Positions 51,960-60,301 of a stretch of 64,000 nt of DNA are shown here, one piece after another. Every line of letters begins with the position of its first letter. The first letter of the stretch is position 1. The notes under the pieces are model-generated. The model did no database searches, was not told where the DNA came from, and was given only the letters and a program-made list of their open reading frames with translations. The DNA is taken from the NCBI GenBank assembly GCA_900107365.1, contig FNPS01000001.1, positions 62,001-126,000 on the forward strand, read 5' to 3'. The translations under genes and the position numbers were made by a program. The stretch is from Flavobacterium aquidurense (GTDB lineage: Bacteria > Bacteroidota > Bacteroidia > Flavobacteriales > Flavobacteriaceae).

Positions 51960-53738
51960 TTAAAGTAATTCTTTTTCCGAAAGTTGTTTTAAATATAAAG
52001 ATGCATAATAACCTTCCTGATTTATTAATTGATTATGAGAACCTTGTTGGATAATTTTACCATCTTCTAAAATGATAATTTTGTCTGCATTTTTAGCAGA
52101 TGACACTCTATGGCTGACAATAATTGTGGTTTTATCTTTACAAATTTCGAACAAATTGTTCAAAATTGTCTCTTCTGTTTCAGTGTCTACTGCAGACAGA
52201 CAATCATCAAAAAGTAAAATGGCCGGATTCTTAATAATCGCTCTCGCGATAGAGACACGCTGCTTTTGTCCTCCCGAAAGTGTAATTCCTCTTTCTCCTA
52301 AAACAGTATCATATTGTTTATTAAAGGCAATAATATTGTCGTGAACGACAGCGCTTTTTGCAGCTTCCATCACTTCTTCGTCAGTAGCGTTTTGATTACC
52401 AAATTTGATGTTATTTTTAATGGTGTCGGAGAATAAAAAAGCATCCTGAGGAACAATCCCGATATTGTTTCGAAGGTCGTTTAAGTTCAACGTGGTTATT
52501 TCATTTTGGTCAATCGTGATTCTTCCATCAGTAACATCGTACAAACGAGAGATCAAAGATAAAATAGTCGATTTTCCAGAACCAGTTTTTCCTAAAATGG
52601 CTAAAGTTTCTCCTTTTTTTACTGTGAAAGTTACATTCTTTAAAGCTTCAATATTGGTATCCTCATAAGTATAACTTACATTTTCAAAAGCTATAGAACC
52701 CTGAATATCGGATGAATTTTCATTGTTGTTTTTAATTTCCGGTTCAATTTTCAAAAATTCATTCAAACGTTTTTGAGAAGCTTCTGCTTCCTGAACCATA
52801 GACGAAACCCACCCTAAGGAAGCTACAGGCCATGTTAACATATTTACGTATAAAATGAATTCGGCAATTGTACCAATATTTTGGATCGTTCCGTTAATGT
52901 ACATTACACCACCAAAATAAATTACCACCAAATTACTGATTCCTATAAGAGCGATCATTAAAGGACCAAATAGCGATTGTACTTTAGCTAAATCCAAACT
53001 TTTCTTTTTGCTTTCATCGGCAAGAGTCACCATATTATTTTGGTGTTGATTTTCTAATGAATACGCTTTAATCACGCGAATTCCGGAAAATATTTCCTGA
53101 GAGAAGCTAGAGACCTTTGAAAGATATTGTTGGAAAGTTGTGCTTCGTTTATTGATTTCTGAACTCAGTTTAAAAATACAAAAGGAAAGTATCGGTAATG
53201 GCAAAATAGTATAAAGTGTCAACAAAGGCGAAACATTATACATATATATTATAACGATGGCAAAACGAATAAAGGTATTGATTGTGTACATAACAGCCGG
53301 CCCAACATACATGCGAACCTTTGAAACATCTTCGCTAATACGGTTCATTAAATCTCCGGTACGGTTTTGTTTGTAGAAATTCTGAGAAAGATTTTCATAT
53401 TGCCTGAAAACTTCATTTTTCAAATCAAATTCAATATGACGCGACATTACAATTAAAGTCTGGCGCATTAAGAAGGTTAGAAAACCTGCTACGATTGTAG
53501 TGGCTATGATTAGCAGTACGTTATGAATTAAATCCTGACGATAAGAATCGATTATTACCTGAGATGCTTGTTGGGTTTCAGGCAATTTATCAAATTTTTC
53601 AATAGCGTTTAAAGACTTGCTAATAAGCTTTGGAGTAAACAGGGAAAAAATTTGTGCGATTATGGTGATTAAAATTCCTAGCGAAAAACTGTATTTATAT
53701 TTGATGAAATATTTGTTTAAATAGCTTAATTCTTTCAT
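51960..53738 (-). CDS. ABC exporter, fused permease and ATPase (MsbA-like)
   Basis: 592 residues. Six transmembrane helices in about 1-310, with the coupling segment QNFYKQNRTGDLMNRISEDV, then the ATPase domain: Walker A LGKTGSGKSTIL, Q-loop VPQDAFLFSD, signature LSGGQKQRVS, Walker B ILLFDDCLSAVD and switch His in IIVSHRVSS. It works as a homodimer in the inner membrane, exporting lipids, drugs or peptides; substrate unknown. Walker B carries the Asp-Cys in place of the usual catalytic Asp-Glu (DDCLS), as in the degenerate-site half of some heterodimeric exporters. Confidence 0.9.
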   Translation of the reverse strand: MKELSYLNKYFIKYKYSFSLGILITIIAQIFSLFTPKLISKSLNAIEKFDKLPETQQASQVIIDSYRQDLIHNVLLIIATTIVAGFLTFLMRQTLIVMSRHIEFDLKNEVFRQYENLSQNFYKQNRTGDLMNRISEDVSKVRMYVGPAVMYTINTFIRFAIVIIYMYNVSPLLTLYTILPLPILSFCIFKLSSEINKRSTTFQQYLSKVSSFSQEIFSGIRVIKAYSLENQHQNNMVTLADESKKKSLDLAKVQSLFGPLMIALIGISNLVVIYFGGVMYINGTIQNIGTIAEFILYVNMLTWPVASLGWVSSMVQEAEASQKRLNEFLKIEPEIKNNNENSSDIQGSIAFENVSYTYEDTNIEALKNVTFTVKKGETLAILGKTGSGKSTILSLISRLYDVTDGRITIDQNEITTLNLNDLRNNIGIVPQDAFLFSDTIKNNIKFGNQNATDEEVMEAAKSAVVHDNIIAFNKQYDTVLGERGITLSGGQKQRVSIARAIIKNPAILLFDDCLSAVDTETEETILNNLFEICKDKTTIIVSHRVSSAKNADKIIILEDGKIIQQGSHNQLINQEGYYASLYLKQLSEKELL

Positions 53739-53942
53739 TTTTTTAAGAGATTCAATGTTGAAATGTTTTGGAATTGTAAATTATCTTCAATAAAAAGTAA
53801 TTAAAGATATCATATAGTCAAAACAAATCTATTGTAAAATTGTTATTTTAAAGATAAAAAATTAGCACATGTGTATTTTTTAATTATGTTTGAGATGTCT
53901 TTTTGACGAATTCATAATTTTAACTAATAAACAACTAGCGCT

Positions 53943-55052
53943 ATGGATGCAACTTTCGCAACTGGAAAGGAACTTCAAAAAATGGATCCTGTTTTTGGTC
54001 AATTATCTTTTGACGATCACGAACAAATTGTATTTTGCAATGACAAAGATACAGGTTTAAAAGCAATTATTGGTATTCATAACTCAGTTATGGGGCCAGC
54101 TTTGGGAGGTACCAGAATGTGGAATTACAATACTGAATGGGAAGCTCTGAATGATGTTTTGCGTCTTTCAAGAGGGATGACCTATAAATCTGCTATTACC
54201 GGACTTAATATTGGTGGTGGTAAAGCGGTAATTATTGGTGATGCTAAAACGCAAAAAACACCAGAATTGATGCGTAAGTTTGGAGAATTTGTTCACTCTT
54301 TAAGCGGAAGATATATTACTGCTGAAGATGTTGGAATGGAAACTAAAGACATGGATACGGTTAGAGACGTAACGCCTTATGTTACTGGAATCTCTGAAGA
54401 AAGAGGTGGTTCTGGAAACCCTTCTCCTGTAACAGCTTATGGTGTTTATTTAGGAATGAAAGCGGCTGCTAAAAGCCAGTTTGGTTCTGATGTTTTAGAC
54501 GGTAAAAAAGTTTTGGTTCAGGGAATTGGTCACGTTGGTGAAGCTTTAGTTGAATATTTGACTAAAGAAGGAGCAATAGTTACTATCGCTGATATCAACG
54601 AAGAAAAATTATACGAAGTAGCGCAAAAATACAATGCGACCATTTATACTGGTGAAGATTTATATAGCGCTGATGTTGATATCTACGCGCCATGTGCAAT
54701 GGGAGCAACTATCAATGACAATACAGTAAACAAAATTAAAGCTAAAGTTATTGCTGGTGCAGCCAACAATCAGTTAGCTGATGAAAATGTTCACGGTGCA
54801 AGATTACAGGAAAGAGGCATTTTATATGCTCCTGATTTCTTAATCAATGCTGGTGGAATCATCAATGTTTATGCTGAATTAGCAAACTACGGTAAAGCGG
54901 AAATCATGACTAAAACCGAAAATATCTATAACACTACTTTAGAAATTATCGATTATGCAGTGAAAAACGGTATAACTACGCATAAAGCAGCGCTTACAAT
55001 TGCTCAAAATCGTATCGATTTGAGAAAAATTGAAAACGCAGCTAAAAAATAA
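53943..55052 (+). CDS. Leucine/glutamate-family amino acid dehydrogenase
   Basis: 369 residues, the size of leucine/valine/phenylalanine dehydrogenases. Catalytic lysine in GLNIGGGKAVII (about 90-101), substrate loop GPALGGTRMW, a second Lys in RGMTYKSAI, Asp in TAEDVGMETKDMD, and the NAD loop VQGIGHVGEALV. It reversibly deaminates a branched-chain or related amino acid to the 2-oxo acid. Precise substrate not decidable by eye. Followed by a palindromic repeat block. Confidence 0.88.
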   Translation: MDATFATGKELQKMDPVFGQLSFDDHEQIVFCNDKDTGLKAIIGIHNSVMGPALGGTRMWNYNTEWEALNDVLRLSRGMTYKSAITGLNIGGGKAVIIGDAKTQKTPELMRKFGEFVHSLSGRYITAEDVGMETKDMDTVRDVTPYVTGISEERGGSGNPSPVTAYGVYLGMKAAAKSQFGSDVLDGKKVLVQGIGHVGEALVEYLTKEGAIVTIADINEEKLYEVAQKYNATIYTGEDLYSADVDIYAPCAMGATINDNTVNKIKAKVIAGAANNQLADENVHGARLQERGILYAPDFLINAGGIINVYAELANYGKAEIMTKTENIYNTTLEIIDYAVKNGITTHKAALTIAQNRIDLRKIENAAKK

Positions 55053-55057
55053 TTTTT

Positions 55058-55210
55058 TTAGTTTACAGTCTCAGTCTCAGTTTTCAGCTTTATCTGGAAA
55101 CTGAGACTTTTTGTTTTAGCAAGATAAAAGGGAGAAACTGCGACTGAAAACTGCGACTTTTTTAACCGGTTTATAAAGTACTGAAAACTGCTACTGCAAA
55201 CTGCGACTAA
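55058..55210. repeat. CAGTCTCAGT-type repeat cluster (family F), copy 3
   Basis: CAGTCTCAGTCTCAGTTTTC, inverted as GGAAACTGAGACTTTT, then three more direct units of the type AAACTGCGACT or GAAAACTGCTACTGC. The first hairpin with following T run probably terminates the dehydrogenase message. The longest of three loci of this family in the window. Confidence 0.65.
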
Positions 55211-55258
55211 TAACGTGACTTTTTTACGAATTAATTTTATTATAAGCTGTGAAATTCT

Positions 55259-55266
55259 TATTTTTG
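55259..55266 (+). promoter_or_regulatory. nusB: Candidate nusB promoter -7 element
   Basis: TATTTTTG matches TAnnTTTG and ends 29 bases before the GTG start at 55295. No clear -33 box. Confidence 0.45.
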
Positions 55267-55294
55267 CAGACTAATTTTTAAATGTTCTTACAAG

Positions 55295-56239
55295 GTGGTA
55301 AATAGAAGACACATACGCGTTAAAGTAATGCAATCCATTTATGCAATGCATCAAAGCGGTTCTGATAATATGGAAAAAGAAGAGAAGTTTCTTTTTTATA
55401 GTATTGATAATATTCAGGATTTATATCTTATAATGCTTTCTTCATTGATTGAAATTTGCAAAAAAGAATCTGTTTTTTTACATCTTTCAAGCAAAAAACA
55501 TCTTGCAACTGCTGCAGAACGTAACCCGAATGAAAAATTTATCAAAAACAAAATTTTTCAACTCTTAGCTGAAAGTAATTCTCTTAGCATCGCTTTAGAA
55601 AATCGTAAAATCAATAACTGGTCGTTGAATGATGACTATATTTTGTTGCTTTTAAATGATATCAAAGCAAGTGAAGTGTATGCAAAATACATGTCAAACG
55701 CAACAAATACTTTTGAAGAAGACAGACAATTTATAATTGATTTGTTTGCTGATGTAATTGTTCCGAATGAGAAATTATATGAGTATTTAGAAGATGATAA
55801 ATTAACCTGGGTTGATGATATTCCGGTTGTAAATACACATATTGTAAAACAATTAAAAGCAATCAAAACAGAAGATTCAGACGATTTTAGAGTGCCAAAA
55901 TTGTATAAAGATGTTGAAGATAAAGATTTTGCTAAAGATTTGTTCAGAAGAACGGTTTTAAACGAATCAATCTTCGCAAAAGAATATGATGATAAAACGC
56001 CAAACTGGGACAGCGAAAGAATTGCTGAGATTGATACTATTATTTTAAAAATGGCTATTTGCGAGTTTTTGAAATTCCCTTCAATTCCGGTAAAAGTAAC
56101 CCTTAACGAATATTTAGAAATTGCCAAAGAGTATTCTACTCCTAAAAGTAGTATTTTTATCAACGGAATTTTAGATAACCTTGTTAAGGAACTTACTGCC
56201 AATAAAAAAATGGTAAAAGTGGGAAGAGGTTTGATGTAG
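55295..56239 (+). CDS. nusB: Transcription antitermination factor NusB (long Bacteroidota form)
   Basis: 314 residues, twice the size of E. coli NusB, as usual in Bacteroidota. The N-terminus NRRHIRVKVMQSIYAMHQSG and C-terminal KMAICEFLKFPSIPVKVTLN, EYSTPKSSIFINGILD are the NusB RNA-binding core; the middle 150 residues are a lineage-specific insertion. It acts with NusE/S10 in rRNA antitermination. The start is GTG at 55295: an upstream ATG (55282) is in another frame and encodes a 7-codon leader that overlaps the start. yajC follows. Confidence 0.92.
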   Translation: MVNRRHIRVKVMQSIYAMHQSGSDNMEKEEKFLFYSIDNIQDLYLIMLSSLIEICKKESVFLHLSSKKHLATAAERNPNEKFIKNKIFQLLAESNSLSIALENRKINNWSLNDDYILLLLNDIKASEVYAKYMSNATNTFEEDRQFIIDLFADVIVPNEKLYEYLEDDKLTWVDDIPVVNTHIVKQLKAIKTEDSDDFRVPKLYKDVEDKDFAKDLFRRTVLNESIFAKEYDDKTPNWDSERIAEIDTIILKMAICEFLKFPSIPVKVTLNEYLEIAKEYSTPKSSIFINGILDNLVKELTANKKMVKVGRGLM

Positions 56240-56353
56240 TTGGGAAGAAATTCCAATTTTTTAAATTTCAAATTCTAATGTCGCTCTGAGCGAAGTCGAA
56301 GAGCCAAATTCCAAAAACATAAATATTAATAACAAAAATAAAACCTGAATACT

Positions 56354-56626
56354 ATGCAAGATTTAATGAAATTTGCTCCTTATTTACTAATGTTTGTAGT
56401 GTTGTATTTCTTTATGATCAGACCACAACAAAAAAGAGCTAAAAACGAAAAAGAATTTGAAAGCGGCCTAAAAGTAGGTGACAAAATAATTACTAAAAGT
56501 GGTTTTCACGGTAAAATTGTTGAGCTTGCTGAAACAAGTGCAATTATCGAAACGATGTCTGGAAAATTAAAAATCGAGCGTTCTGCAATTTCTATGGAAA
56601 TGAGTGCTGCTTTGAAAAAAGCGTAA
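56354..56626 (+). CDS. yajC: Preprotein translocase subunit YajC
   Basis: 90 residues, typical. One transmembrane helix (about 6-22, PYLLMFVVLYFFMI), the signature RPQQKRAKNEKEFESGLKVG, then a small beta domain KIITKSGFHGKIVELAE. It binds SecDF in the Sec translocon. Downstream of nusB by 114 bases, with a short palindromic sequence between, CTCTGAGCGAAGTCGAAGAG. Confidence 0.95.
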   Translation: MQDLMKFAPYLLMFVVLYFFMIRPQQKRAKNEKEFESGLKVGDKIITKSGFHGKIVELAETSAIIETMSGKLKIERSAISMEMSAALKKA

Positions 56627-56650
56627 GGCTTTTTAAATTCCAATAAAATT

Positions 56651-56690
56651 AAAATCCCAAATTCCAATTATGGAGTTTGGGATTTTTTTT
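56651..56690 (+). terminator. Rho-independent terminator of yajC
   Basis: AAATCCCAAATTCCA pairs with TGGAGTTTGGGATTT (one wobble), loop of 4, followed by T8. 24 bases after the stop. Confidence 0.9.
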
Positions 56691-56707
56691 GCATTAAAAT
56701 TTACGCA

Positions 56708-56930
56708 TTGTATGTCTTTGCGAGGAACGAAGCAATCTCATGAGGCATTACCGCAAAGTATGTCATTCCGAGGAACATGGAATCCCCGCAAGTAGCTCGA
56801 AAAAGATTGGTGATTTTGATTGTAGAGTTTCTCATGGGGATCCCTCGTTCCTCGGAATGATAAACTTTTGAGTCATACTTTACGGAAATACTTCGTCCGG
56901 TTGTTTCGTTCCTCGCAATGACATTTGTTT
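56708..56930. repeat. Large nested palindromic element (family G)
   Basis: Outer arms TGTCTTTGCGAGGAACGAAG and TTCGTTCCTCGCAATGACA are inverse. Inner arms TGTCATTCCGAGGAACATGG and CCCTCGTTCCTCGGAATGA are also inverse. The centre is GTAGCTCGAAAAAGATTGG. Together about 220 bp, AT- and GC-mixed, without an ORF: a MITE-like or double REP element in the yajC-to-YdeI-like intergenic region. Confidence 0.75.
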
Positions 56931-56940
56931 GCGCATAAAA

Positions 56941-56977
56941 AAACCTTTGTCAAAGTTTTAAACTTTGACAAAGGTTT
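56941..56977 (-). terminator. Terminator of the pepT-YdeI-like unit
   Basis: A near-perfect palindrome: AAACCTTTGTCAAAGTTT, one base, then AAACTTTGACAAAGGTTT. On the minus strand it is followed by T-rich sequence. 42 bases after the YdeI-like stop. Confidence 0.8.
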
Positions 56978-57018
56978 ATATAAGATTGGAATTTGGAATT
57001 TTTTTATTGGAATTTAAA

Positions 57019-57606
57019 TCACCTGTATTTATCATTCAGTCCAACATTCCCCAAAATCATCGGAATCACTTTCTCGATCCTCGTTAATTTCGTTTTTTCC
57101 TGTTTGGCAGTTTCAATATATTCTAAAAACTCATACTGTTTGTACGGACTAAATTTTTGAAAAGCTACCGCTAAAGCCGGATTTAGATCCATTTCATTTT
57201 GCAGCAATTCAGAAACGATTGCTTCTTTTTTTGAAGGTTTAATGATTTTACCCTGCTTTTCGTTCTCAATAGCTTCTAAAATATATTCCAATACTTCTTT
57301 TTCGTTTACGTCGGCTTTTGAAGTAAAACGCCATTGACGCATCGATTTTGTTCTGTCTTCCTGGGCATTAATTAATCTCTTTTTTTCATCTTTCAAAAAT
57401 ACACCGTTCAGAAACCAAATAGCGAAGTAGTTTTTAAAACCTCCAATTCCGATAACATTTTTTTTGTTGTAAACATAAATAGGGCCACCCCATTTTATGG
57501 TTTCAACGAGTTCGGTTTTATCAATAATTGATTTCAGGAAAAGTAATTCCTCTTCCCATTGATTTACTTTGTCCCAAAAATGTTTTTTCTCAGAATTCGG
57601 CTCCAC
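57019..57606 (-). CDS. YdeI/OmdA-like protein (DUF1801-type N-terminus)
   Basis: 195 residues. The N-terminal half is a DUF1801-like domain: VETIKWGGPIYVYNKKNVIG, GGFKNYFAIWFLNG, SMRQWRF. The C-terminal half has the YdeI bacteriocin-protection/OmdA helical repeat: AFQKFSPYKQYEFLEYIETA, KLTRIEKVIPMILGN. In some bacteria relatives confer antimicrobial-peptide resistance, but here the role is unknown. The start is two bases after the pepT stop, so the genes are cotranscribed. Confidence 0.82.
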   Translation of the reverse strand: MEPNSEKKHFWDKVNQWEEELLFLKSIIDKTELVETIKWGGPIYVYNKKNVIGIGGFKNYFAIWFLNGVFLKDEKKRLINAQEDRTKSMRQWRFTSKADVNEKEVLEYILEAIENEKQGKIIKPSKKEAIVSELLQNEMDLNPALAVAFQKFSPYKQYEFLEYIETAKQEKTKLTRIEKVIPMILGNVGLNDKYR

Positions 57607-57607
57607 T

Positions 57608-58885
57608 TTATCTTTTTCTTTTAGATTTTTCAGCTACATCAAAAATACCGGGAATTGCTGTTAATTCTGCAATTTTTACAATGACATCTGTTGCTTTTTG
57701 GATACTTTCTGCCGGAACATATTCGTATTTTCCGTGAAAATTATGTCCACCGGCAAATATATTCGGACAAGGTAATCCCATAAACGATAATTGAGATCCG
57801 TCTGTTCCGCCACGAATAGGTTTAATAATAGGTTTAATTCCTAATTCTAACATAGCTTTTTCAGCAATATCAACAATATGTTTTACCGGAAGTACTTTCT
57901 CCTTCATATTGTAATATTGGTCTTTTACAACGGCAGTTACAATATCTTCTCCGAATTGTTTCGCGTATTTTTTATTGATTTTTTTGGCAATTTTACCAAT
58001 TAAATCTTTTCTCTTCTCAAATTTGATTTTGTTATGATCACGAATAATCAATTCCAAAACTGTTTCTTCAATACTTCCTGTTAAATGATGTACGTGGAAA
58101 AAGCCTTCGTAGCCTTTTGTTTCCTGAGGCGTTTCTCCTTTTGGAAGTTCATTGATAAAATCATTGGCAATCAACATTGAGTTGATCATTTTTCCTTTGG
58201 CATAACCAGGATGAACACTTTTTCCTTTGAAGGTAATTTTGGCTCCGGCAGCATTAAAATTTTCATATTCTAATTCGCCAATCTGGCTTCCATCCATAGT
58301 ATAAGCCCATTGCGCGCCAAATTTCTCCACATCAAAATGATGCGCACCACGACCAATTTCTTCATCAGGGGTAAATCCAATTCTGATTTTTCCATGCTTG
58401 ATTTCAGGATGCTGAACAAGATATTCCATTGCTGAAACAATCTCTGTAATTCCTGCTTTATCATCGGCACCCAATAAGGTTGTTCCGTCAGTTGTGATAA
58501 TGGTCTGTCCTTTATATTGCAATAAATCCTTGAAGTAATTTGGAGATAAAACGATGTTTTTCTCTGCATTTAAAATAATGTCTTTTCCGTCATAATTTTC
58601 AACGATTTGTGGTTTTACATTTGCTCCGCTAAAATCCGGGGAAGTATCAAAATGCGAAACAAAACCAATTGTTGGTACTTCATGCTCTACATTACTTGGT
58701 AGAGTAGCCATTATGTAAGCTTTGTCATCTATAGTAACGTCTTCAAGTCCAATTGTTTTTAGTTCTTCGACTAATTTATTGGCAAGATTCCACTGTTTTT
58801 CAGTACTAGGTGTTGCTTGCGAATTTGGGTCCGATTCTGTATCAATCGTTACATAACTGATAAATCGATCTATGATATGCTGCAT
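57608..58885 (-). CDS. pepT: Peptidase T (tripeptide aminopeptidase)
   Basis: 425 residues, M20 family. A cytoplasmic two-zinc aminopeptidase removing the N-terminal residue of tripeptides. Metal-site motifs: [14 protein letters not shown] (His and Asp), [13 protein letters not shown] (bridging Asp), [14 protein letters not shown] (general base Glu and ligand Glu), [13 protein letters not shown], and the last ligand His in [26 protein letters not shown] is the substrate-binding glycine loop. Heads a two-gene unit. Confidence 0.94.
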   Translation of the reverse strand: MQHIIDRFISYVTIDTESDPNSQATPSTEKQWNLANKLVEELKTIGLEDVTIDDKAYIMATLPSNVEHEVPTIGFVSHFDTSPDFSGANVKPQIVENYDGKDIILNAEKNIVLSPNYFKDLLQYKGQTIITTDGTTLLGADDKAGITEIVSAMEYLVQHPEIKHGKIRIGFTPDEEIGRGAHHFDVEKFGAQWAYTMDGSQIGELEYENFNAAGAKITFKGKSVHPGYAKGKMINSMLIANDFINELPKGETPQETKGYEGFFHVHHLTGSIEETVLELIIRDHNKIKFEKRKDLIGKIAKKINKKYAKQFGEDIVTAVVKDQYYNMKEKVLPVKHIVDIAEKAMLELGIKPIIKPIRGGTDGSQLSFMGLPCPNIFAGGHNFHGKYEYVPAESIQKATDVIVKIAELTAIPGIFDVAEKSKRKR

Positions 58886-58984
58886 TTGTTTGTTTTTTTA
58901 GCAAAGATAAGTAATTATTCAAGTGTTTAAAAGGGAAAAGAGTTAGCCACGAATTGCATTAATTTTCACGAATTGATTTTAAAT

Positions 58985-59016
58985 AAAAAATCCAATTTCG
59001 TAAAATTGGATTTTTT
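58985..59016 (-). terminator. Terminator of the FGE-like gene
   Basis: AAAAAATCCAATTT pairs perfectly with AAATTGGATTTTTT, loop CGTA. T runs exist on both strands. It lies about 60 bases past the FGE-like stop on the minus strand. The flanking sequences are family E repeat fragments (GCCACGAATT, AGATTAGTGTAATT). Confidence 0.85.
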
Positions 59017-59077
59017 TTAAGCTTGTGATGCCACATTTTTATTAGTGGAGATTAGTGTAATTAGTGTTTGAAAAAAA

Positions 59078-60208
59078 TTATTGCACACATCTAAAACCAA
59101 TATGATTTGCAGGCGATTTATAATCTCCTTTTCCTCTCGTTCCTACCATATATCGTGTACAATATTGGTCTGTACATAAAAAGGATCCTCCACGTTGTAC
59201 TTTTTTAGGAAGATTAGGTTCTCCCGGATCATAAGATGTTTCAGGTCCTTGTGGGTTTTTTGCAACTTGTCCATTATCACTTATAACAGAGTAATAGTCG
59301 GCAGTATACCAGTCATTTGTCCATTCCCACACATTTCCTCCAACGTCATATAGTCCATAGCCATTGGGTTCAAATTGAGCTGTTGGCGCAATTCCTATAT
59401 AGCCATCTTCTCCTGTATCACCTTTTTCAATAGGAAAATGTCCCTGATAGATATTCGCCTGAAATTTTCCTTTAGGTTTTAAGTTATTTCCCCATGCATA
59501 AAGTTCTCCGGTTTTTCCGCCGCGAGCAGCAAATTCCCATTCAGCTTCAGTTGGTAATCTTTTTCCAGCCCATTTTGCATAAGCAGCAGCATCATCATAA
59601 GAAACCTGAACAACAGGATAATTTCCTCTTCCTTTTATAGAACTTCCGGCTCCTTCCGGATGTCTCCAGTCGGCACCTTTTGCGTAGCTCCACCATTGCA
59701 TATAATTATTCAAATCTACTTTTGCAGGAGTAGGAGTAAAGACCGCTGATCCGGCAACCAGATTTTCTATTGGAGCATCAGGATATTCTTCATGTGTAGG
59801 TGCTTTTTCAGCTAAAGTAACATAGCCGGTAGCTTTTACAAAAGCTTCAAATTGATCATTTGTCACTTCTGTTTGATCCATATAATAACCATCAACGTAA
59901 ACTCTGTGTATTGGCGCTGCATCTTTAGTTACACCTTTTATGCTGCACAAACTTTCATCTTCTACATTGCTTCCCATAGAAAATTCACCACCCGGAATCC
60001 AAACCATTCCTTTGGGAGCTTTACCTGTTGGTTTATTTTTATTCTCTATTGTTGGTTTAAATAAAGAAGCAGAATCGGCATTTGGAGTTTCGGCACAATC
60101 CATCGCAGCCAGTTTTTGCTTTGGAACAATTATCTTAGTATAACCGTAAGCAATTGAAATAATGGAGATCGTTAGAATGGCAAAAATCCAGTAGGTCTTA
60201 TTTTTCAT
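59078..60208 (-). CDS. Formylglycine-generating enzyme (sulfatase-modifying) family protein
   Basis: 376 residues. An N-terminal membrane anchor (about 5-23, YWIFAILTISIISIAYGYT), then an FGE domain: MVWIPGGEFSMGSN, HRVYVDGYYMDQTEVTND, RLPTEAEWEFAARGG, DVGGNVWEWTNDWY. The C-terminal RGGSFLCTDQYCTRY, HIGFRC keeps the two Cys that in aerobic FGE oxidise a sulfatase Cys to formylglycine; many FGE-fold proteins lack them. It faces the periplasm. No sulfatase gene is in this window, so its substrate protein is elsewhere. Confidence 0.88.
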   Translation of the reverse strand: MKNKTYWIFAILTISIISIAYGYTKIIVPKQKLAAMDCAETPNADSASLFKPTIENKNKPTGKAPKGMVWIPGGEFSMGSNVEDESLCSIKGVTKDAAPIHRVYVDGYYMDQTEVTNDQFEAFVKATGYVTLAEKAPTHEEYPDAPIENLVAGSAVFTPTPAKVDLNNYMQWWSYAKGADWRHPEGAGSSIKGRGNYPVVQVSYDDAAAYAKWAGKRLPTEAEWEFAARGGKTGELYAWGNNLKPKGKFQANIYQGHFPIEKGDTGEDGYIGIAPTAQFEPNGYGLYDVGGNVWEWTNDWYTADYYSVISDNGQVAKNPQGPETSYDPGEPNLPKKVQRGGSFLCTDQYCTRYMVGTRGKGDYKSPANHIGFRCVQ

Positions 60209-60258
60209 TATAATAGTTTTAATCTGGTTGTCAATAATAAAAAGTAAAGTTAAAAAAA

Positions 60259-60293
60259 TAACCTTATCAAACTCTATTTATTTGATAAGGTTA
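60259..60293 (-). terminator. Terminator of the DUF6515-like gene
   Basis: TAACCTTATCAAA pairs perfectly with TTTGATAAGGTTA around a 9-base loop, with A7 on the plus strand (a T run on the minus strand). 9 bases after the stop. Confidence 0.85.
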
Positions 60294-60301
60294 GTATGAT
60301 T

